A DNA stretch of 64,000 nt, taken from positions 1 through 64,000 of the forward strand of contig CAMWUK010000004.1 of the NCBI GenBank assembly GCA_947177415.1, given 5' to 3'. Origin of the DNA: an uncultured Clostridiaceae bacterium (GTDB taxonomy: Bacteria; Bacillota; Clostridia; Lachnospirales; Lachnospiraceae). Shown in pieces: positions 7,758 through 16,163 of the stretch. The notes beneath the pieces are model-generated. The model was not told where the DNA came from, did not search any database, and saw only the letters and a program-made list of their open reading frames with translations. How positions within the stretch are numbered: the stretch's first letter is position 1; every line of letters starts with the position of its first letter. Made by a program: the position numbers and the translations under genes.

Positions 7758-8519
7758 ATGAAAAAATTAATTTCTATAAAAAATATAATCGTTTCATTTG
7801 CTTTTATTATAGTTTTATGGCAGATTGTTTTTTTAACAAGCGATTTTAACGAAGCTTTGTTCCCGTCGCCTTATCAGGCATTGCAGGCTTTTCTTGAAAT
7901 GATAAAAGATGGTTCAATTTTTGTTCATATTGGTACAAGTATGTATCGGTTTGGAGCAGGTTACATAAGTGCCATTGTAGCTGCCGTTTTGCTGGGGCTG
8001 GTTTTAGGTTGGTTTAAAGGGATATTTCAATACGTTAACCCATTAGTACAGCTTTTACGGCCAATTTCGCCTATGGCTTGGATGCCGTTTATTGTATTAT
8101 GGTTTGGTATTGGTGATACTCCTGCTATTGTTATTATTTTTATAGCAGCATTTTTTCCTGTGTTATTATCCACGGTTTCTGCGGTAGGTGGTATCAATCC
8201 TATTTATTTTAAAGTTTCAAAAAACTTTGGTATTAAACAGCCACAAATTATGTGGAAGGTAATTTTCCCAGCAGCTTTTCCACAAATTGCTAATGGTATT
8301 CACCTTGCACTGGGAACAGCATGGATCTTCTTAGTTGCTGGCGAAATGGTAGGAGCTCAGTCAGGTCTTGGATATTTAATTATTGATGCCCGAAATAATC
8401 TTCGTGCAGATATCCTTCTTGCAACGATAATTGTAATAGGTTTGATAGGATTATTGCTTGATACCCTGCTTAAGTGGGCAGAAAAGAAAATTTTGAAAGC
8501 GTGGGGAGGTGCTTTGTAA
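7758..8519 (+). CDS. ABC transporter permease (SsuC/TauC-like)
   Basis: Membrane subunit of the importer, 253 residues, with several hydrophobic spans and the BPD_transp_1-type EAA region near FGIKQPQIMWKVIFPAAFPQ. The start at ATG 7758 is preferred over in-frame ATGs at 7716 and 7746 because GGAG (7748-7751) is 6 nt upstream and the N-terminus then runs directly into the first membrane helix. Its stop TAA (8517-8519) overlaps the ATG of the ATPase gene, so the two are translationally coupled. Confidence 0.88.
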   Translation: MKKLISIKNIIVSFAFIIVLWQIVFLTSDFNEALFPSPYQALQAFLEMIKDGSIFVHIGTSMYRFGAGYISAIVAAVLLGLVLGWFKGIFQYVNPLVQLLRPISPMAWMPFIVLWFGIGDTPAIVIIFIAAFFPVLLSTVSAVGGINPIYFKVSKNFGIKQPQIMWKVIFPAAFPQIANGIHLALGTAWIFLVAGEMVGAQSGLGYLIIDARNNLRADILLATIIVIGLIGLLLDTLLKWAEKKILKAWGGAL

Positions 8520-9289
8520 TGTATATCGAAGTTAAGGATGCAGTAAAAACTTTTAAACAAAATAGTGGAGAATTCACTGCACTGGACCATGTTTCATTAG
8601 ATATTGAAAGAGGGGAATTTATCTGTCTCTTAGGACCTTCCGGTTGTGGAAAAAGTACACTACTAAATGCAATTGCAGGCTTTGACAAGATAACAGAAGG
8701 TTCCATAAAAATCAATGGAGAAGAAGTGACACAGCCATCTATTCATAATGTCACTATTTTTCAAAACTATGGATTATTGCCCTGGCGGTCAGTTCTAAAA
8801 AATGTGGAATTGGGACTTGAGGCAAAAAAGATTCCGAAAGAGGAACGAAGGGAAATTGCAGAAAAATACATTGATCTTGTAGGGCTTTCCGAATTTAAAA
8901 ATTCCCATCCAAACCAGCTATCTGGAGGAATGCAGCAACGTGTTTCCATAGCAAGAGCCTTAGCAGTTTCCCCTGATATTATATTTATGGATGAACCCTT
9001 TGGGGCATTGGATGCTATAACCCGGATGAAACTTCAGGATGATATTTTAAATATTTCAAAACAGGAAAATAAGACCATTATTTTTGTTACTCATGATATT
9101 GAGGAAGCGGTTTTTCTGGCAGATAGGATAGTAGTAATGACACCAAACCCCGGAAGAATTAAAAGTGTGGTTACTGTTCCCCTTACACATTATCGGGAAC
9201 GCACAAGCGAGGATTTTTTATTGGTACGAAATAAAATCTTTGAATTGTTTAACATGAAGCCAGATGATAATATTGAGTATTTTATTTAG
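8519..9289 (+). CDS. ABC transporter ATP-binding protein (SsuB/TauB-like)
   Basis: ATPase of the same importer, 256 residues, with Walker A (GPSGCGKST), Q-loop region (FQNYGLLPW), signature LSGGMQQRVSIARAL, Walker B (IIFMDEPFGALD) and H-loop (VTHDIEEAV). The ATG at 8519 overlaps the permease stop by one base, with GGGGAGG at 8503-8508 as ribosome site. It ends the CODH operon; a strong terminator hairpin follows at 9341-9391. Confidence 0.9.
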   Translation: MYIEVKDAVKTFKQNSGEFTALDHVSLDIERGEFICLLGPSGCGKSTLLNAIAGFDKITEGSIKINGEEVTQPSIHNVTIFQNYGLLPWRSVLKNVELGLEAKKIPKEERREIAEKYIDLVGLSEFKNSHPNQLSGGMQQRVSIARALAVSPDIIFMDEPFGALDAITRMKLQDDILNISKQENKTIIFVTHDIEEAVFLADRIVVMTPNPGRIKSVVTVPLTHYRERTSEDFLLVRNKIFELFNMKPDDNIEYFI

Positions 9290-9340
9290 CGGGAATTATT
9301 TATGTAAATAGAATACTTGAGGATTAAGTCCAAATAGATA

Positions 9341-9391
9341 GCAAAGTCCGCAATGCAATATAAATACTGGTTTTGCGAACTTTGCTTTTTA
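9341..9391 (+). terminator. Rho-independent terminator after the CODH-ABC operon
   Basis: GCAAAGTCCGCAA pairs with TTGCGAACTTTGC (one mismatch) and is followed by TTTTT. It separates this operon from the convergent gene at 9514. Confidence 0.75.
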
Positions 9392-9513
9392 AGGTACTTC
9401 TATCTTTGCATTTTATTCTTTCTAAATAGGGATTATACACCAATAATATTTATAAAAAATTCAAAAGCTTCATTTGATGTAATGAAATAAAGGAACATCC
9501 CCAAATGGCACCA

Positions 9514-10281
9514 TTATTTTACTATTACTTTTTTTGTCTTAGACCATGCACTGTATTTTTTCGTGCCATTTACTGTACACATGGATCTTACCCGAATCGA
9601 ATATTGCTTTTTTGATTTTAAATTTTTAATAGTGTATGTATTCTTTTTGGTTTTATATGTTTTCCAAGAACCGCCCTGTTTTTTCACAGCAATCTCATAA
9701 GATTTTGCGATTTGTGTTTTTGAAAACTGTACCACTACTTTTCCTTTTTTGGGAGTAACCTTTTTTAGTGCTGGAGTTCGGGACACCTGGTATACAGAAA
9801 AACGATATGGTGTTTCCTTCAGATAGAACGGATTCAAACTTATAAGATATTTGGTATTTTTCTTCAAGGTAACTCTATTTTTATAGGTTCTTGCCCTTGT
9901 GGGATCCACATAGTCCCCTTTAATGACCTGTTTGTTATAATCATAAATGCCATCTTTGCGAAATGGTTGAACTACAATGTTAATAAATAGTATACTAAAA
10001 TCGGGGTCATCCGATGGTGCATCATTGATTAAAAGGAACTCATAATCTACATTTTTATTATCAGTTGTAATGGAATAATAATGTGCTCTGTCATGTACCA
10101 GACTGTCTGTTATCTTTGTGTTAAGTGCCAAATTTTCCGGTTCAGCTATTGTTGTCATGACTGGTTCACTGGTGGTATCTGCAGCATCCACAACTGGCAC
10201 AGAAGGATTTTGTGTCAATATACTTCCTGTCAGCATTAAAAATGCCATTGCTAGGTATCCAAGTTTTTTTATTTTTCTCAT
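9514..10281 (-). CDS. Secreted protein with C-terminal fibronectin type III-like domain
   Basis: 255 residues with a Sec signal peptide (MRKIKKLGYLAMAFLMLTG, cleavage probably after VVDAA near residue 34). The C-terminal 85 or so residues have the FN3 pattern SYEIAVKKQGG, TYTIKNLKSKKQYSIRVR and YSAWSK that is common in cell-surface and sortase-linked proteins of Clostridia. The middle part (residues 45-160) resembles no family I can name. No LPXTG motif is present, so the protein is probably released or weakly bound. It is monocistronic with its own promoter at 10344-10372. Confidence 0.75.
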   Translation of the reverse strand: MRKIKKLGYLAMAFLMLTGSILTQNPSVPVVDAADTTSEPVMTTIAEPENLALNTKITDSLVHDRAHYYSITTDNKNVDYEFLLINDAPSDDPDFSILFINIVVQPFRKDGIYDYNKQVIKGDYVDPTRARTYKNRVTLKKNTKYLISLNPFYLKETPYRFSVYQVSRTPALKKVTPKKGKVVVQFSKTQIAKSYEIAVKKQGGSWKTYKTKKNTYTIKNLKSKKQYSIRVRSMCTVNGTKKYSAWSKTKKVIVK

Positions 10282-10343
10282 AGTTGTTCATTTTCCTTTC
10301 TTCATAAATGTGATAAATATATGTTATAAACAATATTGCGTCT

Positions 10344-10372
10344 AGTATATCACAAAAATATTTTGTTTTCAA
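10344..10372 (-). promoter_or_regulatory. Sigma-A type promoter of the FN3 protein gene
   Basis: On the minus strand: TTGAAA (10367-10372), a 17-bp spacer and TATACT (10344-10349). It lies about 60 bp before the ATG at 10281, which is preceded by GAAAGGAAAA. Confidence 0.7.
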
Positions 10373-10411
10373 TTGTATTCAACAAATCGTTCAGAATAGA
10401 TGTAGTAGAAT

Positions 10412-10556
10412 GTTACTGTTCACTCACAAGCTTGACACTTGCTGTCAAGCTATGTGACAAGAATCTAGAACAGCCAAGAATCCAGCCTTTCGCCGAAGGC
10501 GAATTATAAATAGGCTGGATTCCGTTACTGTTTGCACCGTAGGTGTGAACAGTAAC
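10412..10556 (+). mobile_element. GTTAC-family MITE-like element with perfect 8-bp target duplication
   Basis: Ends GTTACTGTTCAC and GTGAACAGTAAC. Internal hairpins include AGCTTGACA/TGTCAAGCT and AATCCAGCC/GGCTGGATT capped by CGCCGAAGGCG. AGTAGAAT flanks it on both sides (10404-10411 and 10557-10564). It sits inside the remnant of an ABC-ATPase gene; removing one duplication plus the element restores a reading frame running into LSGGQ. Confidence 0.9.
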
Positions 10557-10563
10557 AGTAGAA

Positions 10564-10707
10564 TTATCAGGGGGACAGAAACAAAGAGTTGGCATTGCCA
10601 GAGCCATTATCAATGATCAGGACATTATCCTGACAGATGAACCAACTGGGGCTTTAGACACAAAGACCGTACAAAATATTATGGAGTTATTTGAAAGATA
10701 TTGTTGA
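10564..10707 (+). pseudogene. Remnant of an ABC transporter ATPase (LolD/MacB type)
   Basis: The frame encodes [15 protein letters not shown], the Walker B stretch [12 protein letters not shown] and a short tail, then TGA. These are the signature and Walker B motifs of an antibiotic-peptide or MacB-type ATPase. Walker A and the rest of the 5' half are absent, and the C-terminal half ends early. A GTTAC element is inserted directly upstream. It cannot encode a working ATPase. Confidence 0.8.
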
Positions 10708-10759
10708 ATTTCTTATTTTATTATAATATAATCTATAAAAAAGTAAGGAAAATGGCAGA

Positions 10760-10963
10760 ATGAATAAAAAGGATAAAATAGCTGCAAAAAAGGCGGCTAT
10801 AGAAATATTAAACGAATATGGAATTAAAAATGATAATGACCTGTATTCCCAAGACTGTGAACAAGTAGCTGAATTATATGGATATCTCAAAGCGGGAGTA
10901 TTAGAAGAATATAATTTAGACGATGATGATATGGAAGAACTTCTTGATGAAATTTTGTCATAA
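10760..10963 (+). CDS. Small acidic hypothetical protein
   Basis: 67 residues, lysine- and alanine-rich at the N-terminus and strongly acidic at the C-terminus (DDDDMEELLDEIL), predicted soluble and helical. The ribosome site AAGG (10745-10748) is weak and 11 nt away. No family is recognised. It precedes the zinc-ribbon-like gene at 11015 by about 50 bp and is probably co-transcribed with it. Confidence 0.55.
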   Translation: MNKKDKIAAKKAAIEILNEYGIKNDNDLYSQDCEQVAELYGYLKAGVLEEYNLDDDDMEELLDEILS

Positions 10964-11014
10964 TAACCAGATAACTATTTGAAAAAATAAAACAGAAGGA
11001 GGTTACAGACAAAC

Positions 11015-11968
11015 ATGAATGAACAGGAATTAATCAACCAAATGATAGAAGAAGACGATGCATATACTTATGTGGAATATATGCGTAAAGAAAATTTAAA
11101 AAGCAGTGAAGCTGCGAAAGCTGCATTTGAACATGCTATTCTTTACCCAAACACTAGCATTATCTATAAATATGCATCAAATGATATAAGGGATGCTATT
11201 ATAAATGAACTTAATAAAGAGGAATTAGATGAAACAGTTAATGTAAATAATTTACTGATGGCACTGGCACAAATTGGTGATGATGTAGTTTTTGAAGCAT
11301 TTTCAAAATGGGAAGAACAACCGCCTAAGTGGAGGGAGGAGTTATATGTAGGACCAGCCAGTTATGCTATGGAAGGTGGCTGGTGCATAGAAAATGGAAA
11401 AAAGAAAATGCTTACCTATAACAGATGTTATTCTCTTCACAAAACAGATAATCCTTTGGAAGCTGATATTGTCATGGGGGGTGTTTCCAAACAAAAATGT
11501 CCATACTGTGAATCCAGTTATTCTAATCTATTGGTGTTAGATGGAAAAGATGAGAGATTGTCTGATATTGGTATAAAGGGAAAAATAAAGATAAAATATT
11601 GTGGTAGTTGTGTGCCATACGAACCATTTACTTTCAGTAAATATGAAGTAAATGGGGAAGGAGAAGTGATTCATAGAACAGATGGAGAAGACTATTATGT
11701 GGAAGATGAGGATTTAAACGAACTTACCTATTTTAAATTATCCAAAGAACCAGTGTCTGATATTTATTGTAATGAATTTGAGAGAAGTGCTATTGGCGGT
11801 TTTCCAGCATTTATAAATGATGCAGAGTATGCGGATTGTCCAATATGTAATAAGAAAATGAAACATTTTGCACAGCTTTCAGAAGAGGATAGTGGAGCAG
11901 GTGGAACTATATATGTACAAATATGTACCGATTGTGAGACCGCTGCGGTGCATTATCAGCAAACTTAG
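11015..11968 (+). CDS. Hypothetical protein with three or four paired-cysteine (zinc-ribbon-like) sites
   Basis: 317 residues, soluble. The first 100 residues are helical and charged. The C-terminal two thirds carry CPYC, CGSC, CPIC and CTDC pairs expected to bind zinc. The stretch IGGFPAFINDAEYADCPIC recalls the YwqG/DUF1963-like pattern, in which a GG-P-W motif precedes cysteine pairs. The start has a good site (AGAAGGAGG, 10995-11003). Function is unknown; such proteins often accompany immunity or toxin-related genes, but nothing here shows that role. Confidence 0.65.
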   Translation: MNEQELINQMIEEDDAYTYVEYMRKENLKSSEAAKAAFEHAILYPNTSIIYKYASNDIRDAIINELNKEELDETVNVNNLLMALAQIGDDVVFEAFSKWEEQPPKWREELYVGPASYAMEGGWCIENGKKKMLTYNRCYSLHKTDNPLEADIVMGGVSKQKCPYCESSYSNLLVLDGKDERLSDIGIKGKIKIKYCGSCVPYEPFTFSKYEVNGEGEVIHRTDGEDYYVEDEDLNELTYFKLSKEPVSDIYCNEFERSAIGGFPAFINDAEYADCPICNKKMKHFAQLSEEDSGAGGTIYVQICTDCETAAVHYQQT

Positions 11969-12046
11969 AAAAAGAAGTAAGTAATGAGAGCCGAAGAACC
12001 AATCACTATTTTTACAAAGTTATGTCATAAGAAGGAGATAATAACT

Positions 12047-12484
12047 ATGTTTTGCTATCACGCAGAAGTAATAAACTTAAGCTTGAAAAATGATAAAATA
12101 CTTGAGGAATTTCAAATACTCGAAACAAAGAAAAGGTTTTTAGGAATCGTAAAAATTCATACAATTGCTATACCAGAGAAAGATTTGGAAAAGTCTGTTA
12201 GGATGTTTCAAAAAAATATGAGTACAAAGATGAAAAAGGAGTGGTATATCACTTTTCATAATGCAGAACAAATTATCATTGTTTTTCGGAAACGAATCTT
12301 TTATTTATCAGGTAAAGGAATTATTCCAGTTTATCAAAAACTATTAGATATATCAGGAGCAGAGGAAAAAGAAAAGTGGGAAGAACTCATACAGTATGCA
12401 AAACTTTTGGGAATCCCAGATAACCAATGTGATTTTTTGCCAGAAAATTTTAGGACACAAATATACACCATACCCAATAAATAG
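12047..12484 (+). CDS. Hypothetical protein, 145 residues
   Basis: Start taken at ATG 12047, 9 nt after GGAG (12034-12037), rather than the in-frame ATG at 11984, which has no site and yields an unlikely N-terminus. The product is soluble with mixed alpha/beta character and has no motif I recognise. It lies about 80 bp after the zinc-ribbon-like gene on the same strand, so the two may form an operon. Confidence 0.55.
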   Translation: MFCYHAEVINLSLKNDKILEEFQILETKKRFLGIVKIHTIAIPEKDLEKSVRMFQKNMSTKMKKEWYITFHNAEQIIIVFRKRIFYLSGKGIIPVYQKLLDISGAEEKEKWEELIQYAKLLGIPDNQCDFLPENFRTQIYTIPNK

Positions 12485-12490
12485 TAAAGT

Positions 12491-12550
12491 GAGATTATTT
12501 ATGATTAATAGGACAGAGTTTTGCAATATAAGTCGTTAATAATTAAGGAT
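12491..12550 (+). repeat. Short family-B element
   Basis: GATTATTTATGATTAATAGG, a short middle, then TGCAATATAAGTCG and TTAATAATTAAGGAT. It matches both ends of the 177-bp copy at 4379 but lacks its two large internal hairpins. Confidence 0.55.
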
Positions 12551-12569
12551 AAATATATTTTTATAAGCA

Positions 12570-12611
12570 CAAGGCAGGGATTGATGATAAGAAGTCTATT
12601 TCTGCCTTGAT
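12570..12611 (+). terminator. Probable terminator hairpin after the gene at 12047
   Basis: AAGGCAGGGAT and ATTTCTGCCTT form an imperfect stem over a loop of about 20 nt, followed by GATTTAT. The T tract is short, so confidence is moderate. Confidence 0.4.
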
Positions 12612-12616
12612 TTATA

Positions 12617-12759
12617 GTTACTGTTCACACCTCCAGTGCTCACAGTAACAAATCTGGTCTATTTATAATTCGCCTTCGTCGAAAGACCAGATTCTTCACT
12701 ACCACTACTTATTCTATAGGACTTTGCAGCAAGTGCAAAGTCCTATAGTAAACAGTAAC
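12617..12759 (-). mobile_element. GTTAC-family MITE-like element, reverse orientation, perfect 8-bp target duplication
   Basis: Ends GTTACTGTTCAC and AACAGTAAC. Internal stem AATCTGGTCT/AGACCAGATT carries the reverse of the CGAAGGCG loop (CGCCTTCG), and a second stem is TAGGACTTTGC/GCAAAGTCCTA. GATTTATA flanks both sides (12609-12616 and 12760-12767). Orientation is assigned from the loop motif. The following 120 bp hold nothing recognisable. Confidence 0.9.
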
Positions 12760-12885
12760 GATTTATAAACTAAATATATGAAAATTTAGAAAAGAAAAGT
12801 AATTGATTTACATATAGAAAAGTTATAAGATAGAAGGGTGGTAACCTTTAAAGAAACAATACAACAAGAAAGAGAAGTATACTTA

Positions 12886-12930
12886 GATTGTTCACATGGT
12901 CTGTAATATAGAGTGTGAATAATTGATGAT
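12886..12930 (+). repeat. Short family-B element upstream of nth
   Basis: GATTGTTCACATGG, CTGTAATATAGAG and TGTGAATAATTGATGAT. The ends pair as ATTGTTCACA/TGTGAATAAT, and the sequence is a diverged match to the ends of the copy at 4379. Confidence 0.5.
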
Positions 12931-12958
12931 ATAAAAAACAAGGAGATGACAAAAAACG

Positions 12959-13642
12959 ATGACTAAAAAGAAACTTGCATTAGAAATTATAAATCGTTTA
13001 AAAGAAGAATATCCAGATGCCGGGTGTACTTTAGACTATAAGGAAGCATGGAAATTACTAGTTAGTGTTCGTTTGGCAGCACAATGCACCGATGCCCGTG
13101 TAAATATGATAGTACCAAAACTATACGAAAAATATCCAGATGTGAATGCACTGGCAGATGCGGACGTAGAAGAGATAGAAGAAATTGTAAGACCTTGTGG
13201 TCTAGGGCACAGCAAAGCAAGGGATATCAGTGCATGTATGAAGATATTAAGAGATGAATACCAAGGAAAAGTTCCTGATAATTTTAATGACTTATTAAAA
13301 TTGCCAGGGGTGGGGCGTAAAAGTGCAAATCTAATTATGGGAGATGTATTTGGGAAACCTGCAATTGTAACAGATACGCATTGTATCCGTTTAGTAAACC
13401 GGATGGGGCTGGTTGATGGAATAAAAGAACCAGGAAAAGTAGAGAAAGCATTGTGGGAAATTATTCCTCCCGAAGAAGGAAGCGATTTTTGCCACAGATT
13501 GGTTTACCACGGAAGAGATGTCTGTACGGCAAGGACAGCTCCTCATTGTGAAAAATGTTGCTTGAAAGATATATGTGCAAAAAATGTAACAGTTCAGGTA
13601 GGTCTTGCACACTCCGCTGTGCAAGACCGTAAAAAAGACTAA
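12959..13642 (+). CDS. nth: Endonuclease III, C-terminus extended by mobile-element sequence
   Basis: Base-excision-repair DNA glycosylase/AP lyase for oxidised pyrimidines. The helix-hairpin-helix LPGVGRKSANLI is followed by the catalytic Asp region (VTDTHCIRLVNRMGL) and four cysteines for the [4Fe-4S] cluster (C-x7-C-x2-C-x5-C, in CTARTAPHCEKCCLKDIC). From residue 210 the reading frame enters the GTAAC element at 13586, adding about 18 residues (VQVGLAHSAVQDRKKD) unrelated to the family. Without the insertion the protein would end within a few codons of ICAKK, close to normal length. Confidence 0.92.
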   Translation: MTKKKLALEIINRLKEEYPDAGCTLDYKEAWKLLVSVRLAAQCTDARVNMIVPKLYEKYPDVNALADADVEEIEEIVRPCGLGHSKARDISACMKILRDEYQGKVPDNFNDLLKLPGVGRKSANLIMGDVFGKPAIVTDTHCIRLVNRMGLVDGIKEPGKVEKALWEIIPPEEGSDFCHRLVYHGRDVCTARTAPHCEKCCLKDICAKNVTVQVGLAHSAVQDRKKD

Positions 13643-13721
13643 AACAGGATTGGAATTGGGCAATTTACAATGCGAAGCTTGCCCAATTCCGTAACAGGTC
13701 AGCTCTTGGCTGAACTGTTAC
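13586..13721 (+). mobile_element. GTAAC-family MITE-like element inserted in the nth 3' end
   Basis: Left end GTAACAGTTCAGGTAG, hairpin 1 (GTCTTGCACA/TGTGCAAGAC), CGTAAAAAAGACTAAAACAG, hairpin 2 (GGAATTGGGCAA/TTGCCCAATTCC), CGTAAC, and terminal hairpin ending CTGAACTGTTAC. Flanks are CAAAAAAT (13578-13585) and CAAAAAAA (13722-13729), 7 of 8 matching. Its first part is translated as the C-terminus of Nth. Confidence 0.85.
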
Positions 13722-13753
13722 CAAAAAAAGGTGTGTAGAAAGGTAAAGATAGG

Positions 13754-14596
13754 ATGGATAAGATTATCATTGAGGATTTAGAGTGTTTTGGTTATCATGG
13801 AGTATTAAAAGAAGAGCAGGTATTAGGACAAAAATTTTTAGTTTCTATTATTTTATATACCAATACTCAAATTGCTGGAAAGAACGATTGTCTGGATAAA
13901 ACTTTGAATTACGCAGAGGTATGTAAAAAGGTACAGACCTTTATGCATGAACAAAAATTTTTATTAATAGAAGCAGCCGCAGAGCATTTAGCACAAATGC
14001 TCTTATTATCCTATTCCCTTTTAAAAGAAGTGAAGATTACAATTAAAAAACCTTGGGCTCCGGTGCATATTTCCATGAAGACGGTTGCTGTTGAAATAAA
14101 ACGTGGGTGGCATACAGTATATCTTGGCATAGGTGCAAATCTTGGAGACAAAGAAAAGAATATACAAACTGCAATAAACTTTTTTAAAGAACATCCTTTA
14201 TGTAAATTGGGAAAAATTTCCTCATTGCTTTCCACAAAGCCTTATGGTGTAAAAGTTCAGGATGATTTTCTAAATGGAGTTTTTGGTATCCAGACTTTAA
14301 TGACACCAAGAGAAATTTTAGCATGTATCCAGGAAATTGAAGAGAAGCTACAACGGGTACGCACTATGCATTGGGGACCTAGAACCATAGATGTGGATAT
14401 TTTATTATATGATAATTTAATTTGCAGGGAAGAAGATTTGATAATTCCCCATATTGAAATGCATAAGAGAGATTTTGTCTTAAAACCTCTTTGTGAAATT
14501 GCTCCTTACATCCTGCACCCAATTTATCAAAAAAATATACAGGAACTTTGGGAACAATTGCAAAAAAGCGAAATCTATGAATCTAACCTAAAGTGA
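13754..14596 (+). CDS. folK: Dihydroneopterin aldolase / HPPK fusion (FolB-FolK)
   Basis: Bifunctional folate enzyme. Residues 1-115 are the FolB aldolase (YHGVLKEEQVLGQKF, with the conserved Tyr/Glu), which makes 6-hydroxymethyl-dihydropterin. Residues from about 122 are FolK, the pyrophosphokinase, with YLGIGANLGD, LLSTKPYGV and GPRTIDVDILLYD holding the magnesium-binding Asp pair. The fusion channels consecutive steps and is common in Clostridia. No folP or folE is adjacent, so the gene stands alone here between nth and the convergent argG. Confidence 0.93.
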   Translation: MDKIIIEDLECFGYHGVLKEEQVLGQKFLVSIILYTNTQIAGKNDCLDKTLNYAEVCKKVQTFMHEQKFLLIEAAAEHLAQMLLLSYSLLKEVKITIKKPWAPVHISMKTVAVEIKRGWHTVYLGIGANLGDKEKNIQTAINFFKEHPLCKLGKISSLLSTKPYGVKVQDDFLNGVFGIQTLMTPREILACIQEIEEKLQRVRTMHWGPRTIDVDILLYDNLICREEDLIIPHIEMHKRDFVLKPLCEIAPYILHPIYQKNIQELWEQLQKSEIYESNLK

Positions 14597-14599
14597 TAT

Positions 14600-14672
14600 G
14601 TAAACTGCTTAGAACCATGAACAAACAAATTCAACCATGCAAAATATGAATGGCATGACTGACACTTTTACT
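14600..14672 (-). repeat. Degenerate GTAAC-family fragment
   Basis: GTAAACTGCTTAGAACCATGAAC is a decayed reverse copy of the terminal hairpin found at 4010-4038, and AAAATATGAATGGCATGACTGAC matches the right end of the copy at 36353-36528. No target duplication is visible. Confidence 0.45.
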
Positions 14673-14712
14673 CATAAAAGTGCTTGTAAAGCAGACATAT
14701 AAGTTTTATAGA

Positions 14713-14745
14713 AAAACCGCCAGAAAAAATCCTGACGGTTTTTGT
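14713..14745. terminator. Bidirectional terminator between folBK and argG
   Basis: AAAACCGCCAG and CTGACGGTTTT form a stem with one mismatch, flanked by A-rich and T-rich tracts. It serves both converging genes. Confidence 0.75.
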
Positions 14746-14746
14746 T

Positions 14747-15967
14747 TTATTTATTCTTTTCGGCTTCTGCCATTTTCATAGCACGAACTTTTAGAGATAA
14801 ACCAAATAAGTTGATGAAACCATCTGCATCATGATGATCATATAAATCACCAGTTGTAAAGGATGCAAGGCTTTCATTGTAAAGAGAATATGGAGAAGTA
14901 GTTCCGGCTTTAATGATATTACCTTTGTAAAGTTTGAATTTTACTTCACCAGTTACATATTGCTGTGTAACTTCAATAAATGCCTGAATAGCTTCACGTA
15001 TTGGTGTAAACCATTTTCCTTCGTAAACAATCTGTGCAAATTTATTTCCCAAATCCTTCTTTAATGTATAAGTATCTCTGTCAAGAATCAATTCTTCCAA
15101 TTGCTGATGAGCCTCCATTAAGATGGTTCCGCCAGGAGTTTCATAAACACCACGGGATTTCATACCAACCACACGGTTTTCTACGATATCAATAATACCA
15201 ATACCATGCTTTCCGCCAAGTGTATTTAACTCTGTAATAATTTCAGATACTTTCATTTTCTTGCCATTCAATTCAACTGGAACACCTTTTTCAAATTTCA
15301 TGGAAACATATTCTCCTTCATCAGGTGCTTTTTCAGGAGAAGTGCCAAGTACCAGCAAATGATCATAATTTGGCTCATTAGCAGGATCTTCTAATTCAAG
15401 ACCTTCATGACTGATATGCCATAAGTTTCTGTCACGGCTATAGCTGGAATCAGCAGAAAATGGCAAATCAATACCATGTTTTTTACAATATTCAATTTCT
15501 GCTTCTCTGGAATCCATCTGCCAGCTATCTAATCTCCAAGGAGCAATAATCTTGATATCTGGAGCTAATGCTTTGATTCCAAGTTCAAAACGAATCTGGT
15601 CATTTCCTTTACCTGTTGCACCATGACAGATAGCAACCGCATTTTCTTTTCTTGCAATTTCTACTAATCTCTTTGCAATGACAGGTCTTGCCATAGAAGT
15701 TCCAAGTAAATATTTGTTTTCATAAACAGCAGCAGCCTGCACACAAGGAACAATATAATCGTCACAGAATTCATCAATGACATTTTCAATATATAATTTG
15801 GATGCACCAGATAATTTTGCTCTTTCTTCCAAATCATCCAGTTCTTCCCCTTGTCCACAGTTGATGCAGCAGCATACAACATCATAGTCATAATTTTCTT
15901 TTAACCAAGGGATAATTGCTGTGGTGTCTAGTCCGCCTGAGTAGGCAAGAATAACTTTTTCTTTCAT
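14747..15967 (-). CDS. argG: Argininosuccinate synthase
   Basis: Joins citrulline and aspartate with ATP in arginine synthesis, in the cytoplasm. The 406-residue, full-length protein shows the N-type PP-loop AYSGGLDTTA at residues 8-17 and the family stretches ATGKGNDQIRFE and RDRNLWHISHEG. GAGGTAAC lies just before the ATG on the minus strand. argH is not adjacent. A consensus ARG box (15994-16007) sits about 30 bp upstream of the start, so ArgR-type repression by arginine is expected. Confidence 0.96.
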   Translation of the reverse strand: MKEKVILAYSGGLDTTAIIPWLKENYDYDVVCCCINCGQGEELDDLEERAKLSGASKLYIENVIDEFCDDYIVPCVQAAAVYENKYLLGTSMARPVIAKRLVEIARKENAVAICHGATGKGNDQIRFELGIKALAPDIKIIAPWRLDSWQMDSREAEIEYCKKHGIDLPFSADSSYSRDRNLWHISHEGLELEDPANEPNYDHLLVLGTSPEKAPDEGEYVSMKFEKGVPVELNGKKMKVSEIITELNTLGGKHGIGIIDIVENRVVGMKSRGVYETPGGTILMEAHQQLEELILDRDTYTLKKDLGNKFAQIVYEGKWFTPIREAIQAFIEVTQQYVTGEVKFKLYKGNIIKAGTTSPYSLYNESLASFTTGDLYDHHDADGFINLFGLSLKVRAMKMAEAEKNK

Positions 15968-15993
15968 AAGTGTTACCTCCGTATGAATAATAA

Positions 15994-16007
15994 TGTATAA
16001 TTATGCA
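15994..16007 (-). promoter_or_regulatory. ARG box (ArgR/AhrC operator) of argG
   Basis: TGTATAATTATGCA fits the TGNATWWWWATNCA core exactly in either orientation. It lies 27-40 bp upstream of the argG start. A close relative is at the GNAT-argJBD promoter (16425-16438). Confidence 0.72.
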
Positions 16008-16163
16008 TCTCCTAAAAGAGATTCATATAGGGATTGCAATAGATACCAATCCATTTACTTATAAATATATAACAAATGTTGGGATTATTCAAGTGTTTCT
16101 CCAAGATTATTGCAGAACGTATATAGAAACGAAGTCTTAATAAGTGAAAAATTTACAACAAAT

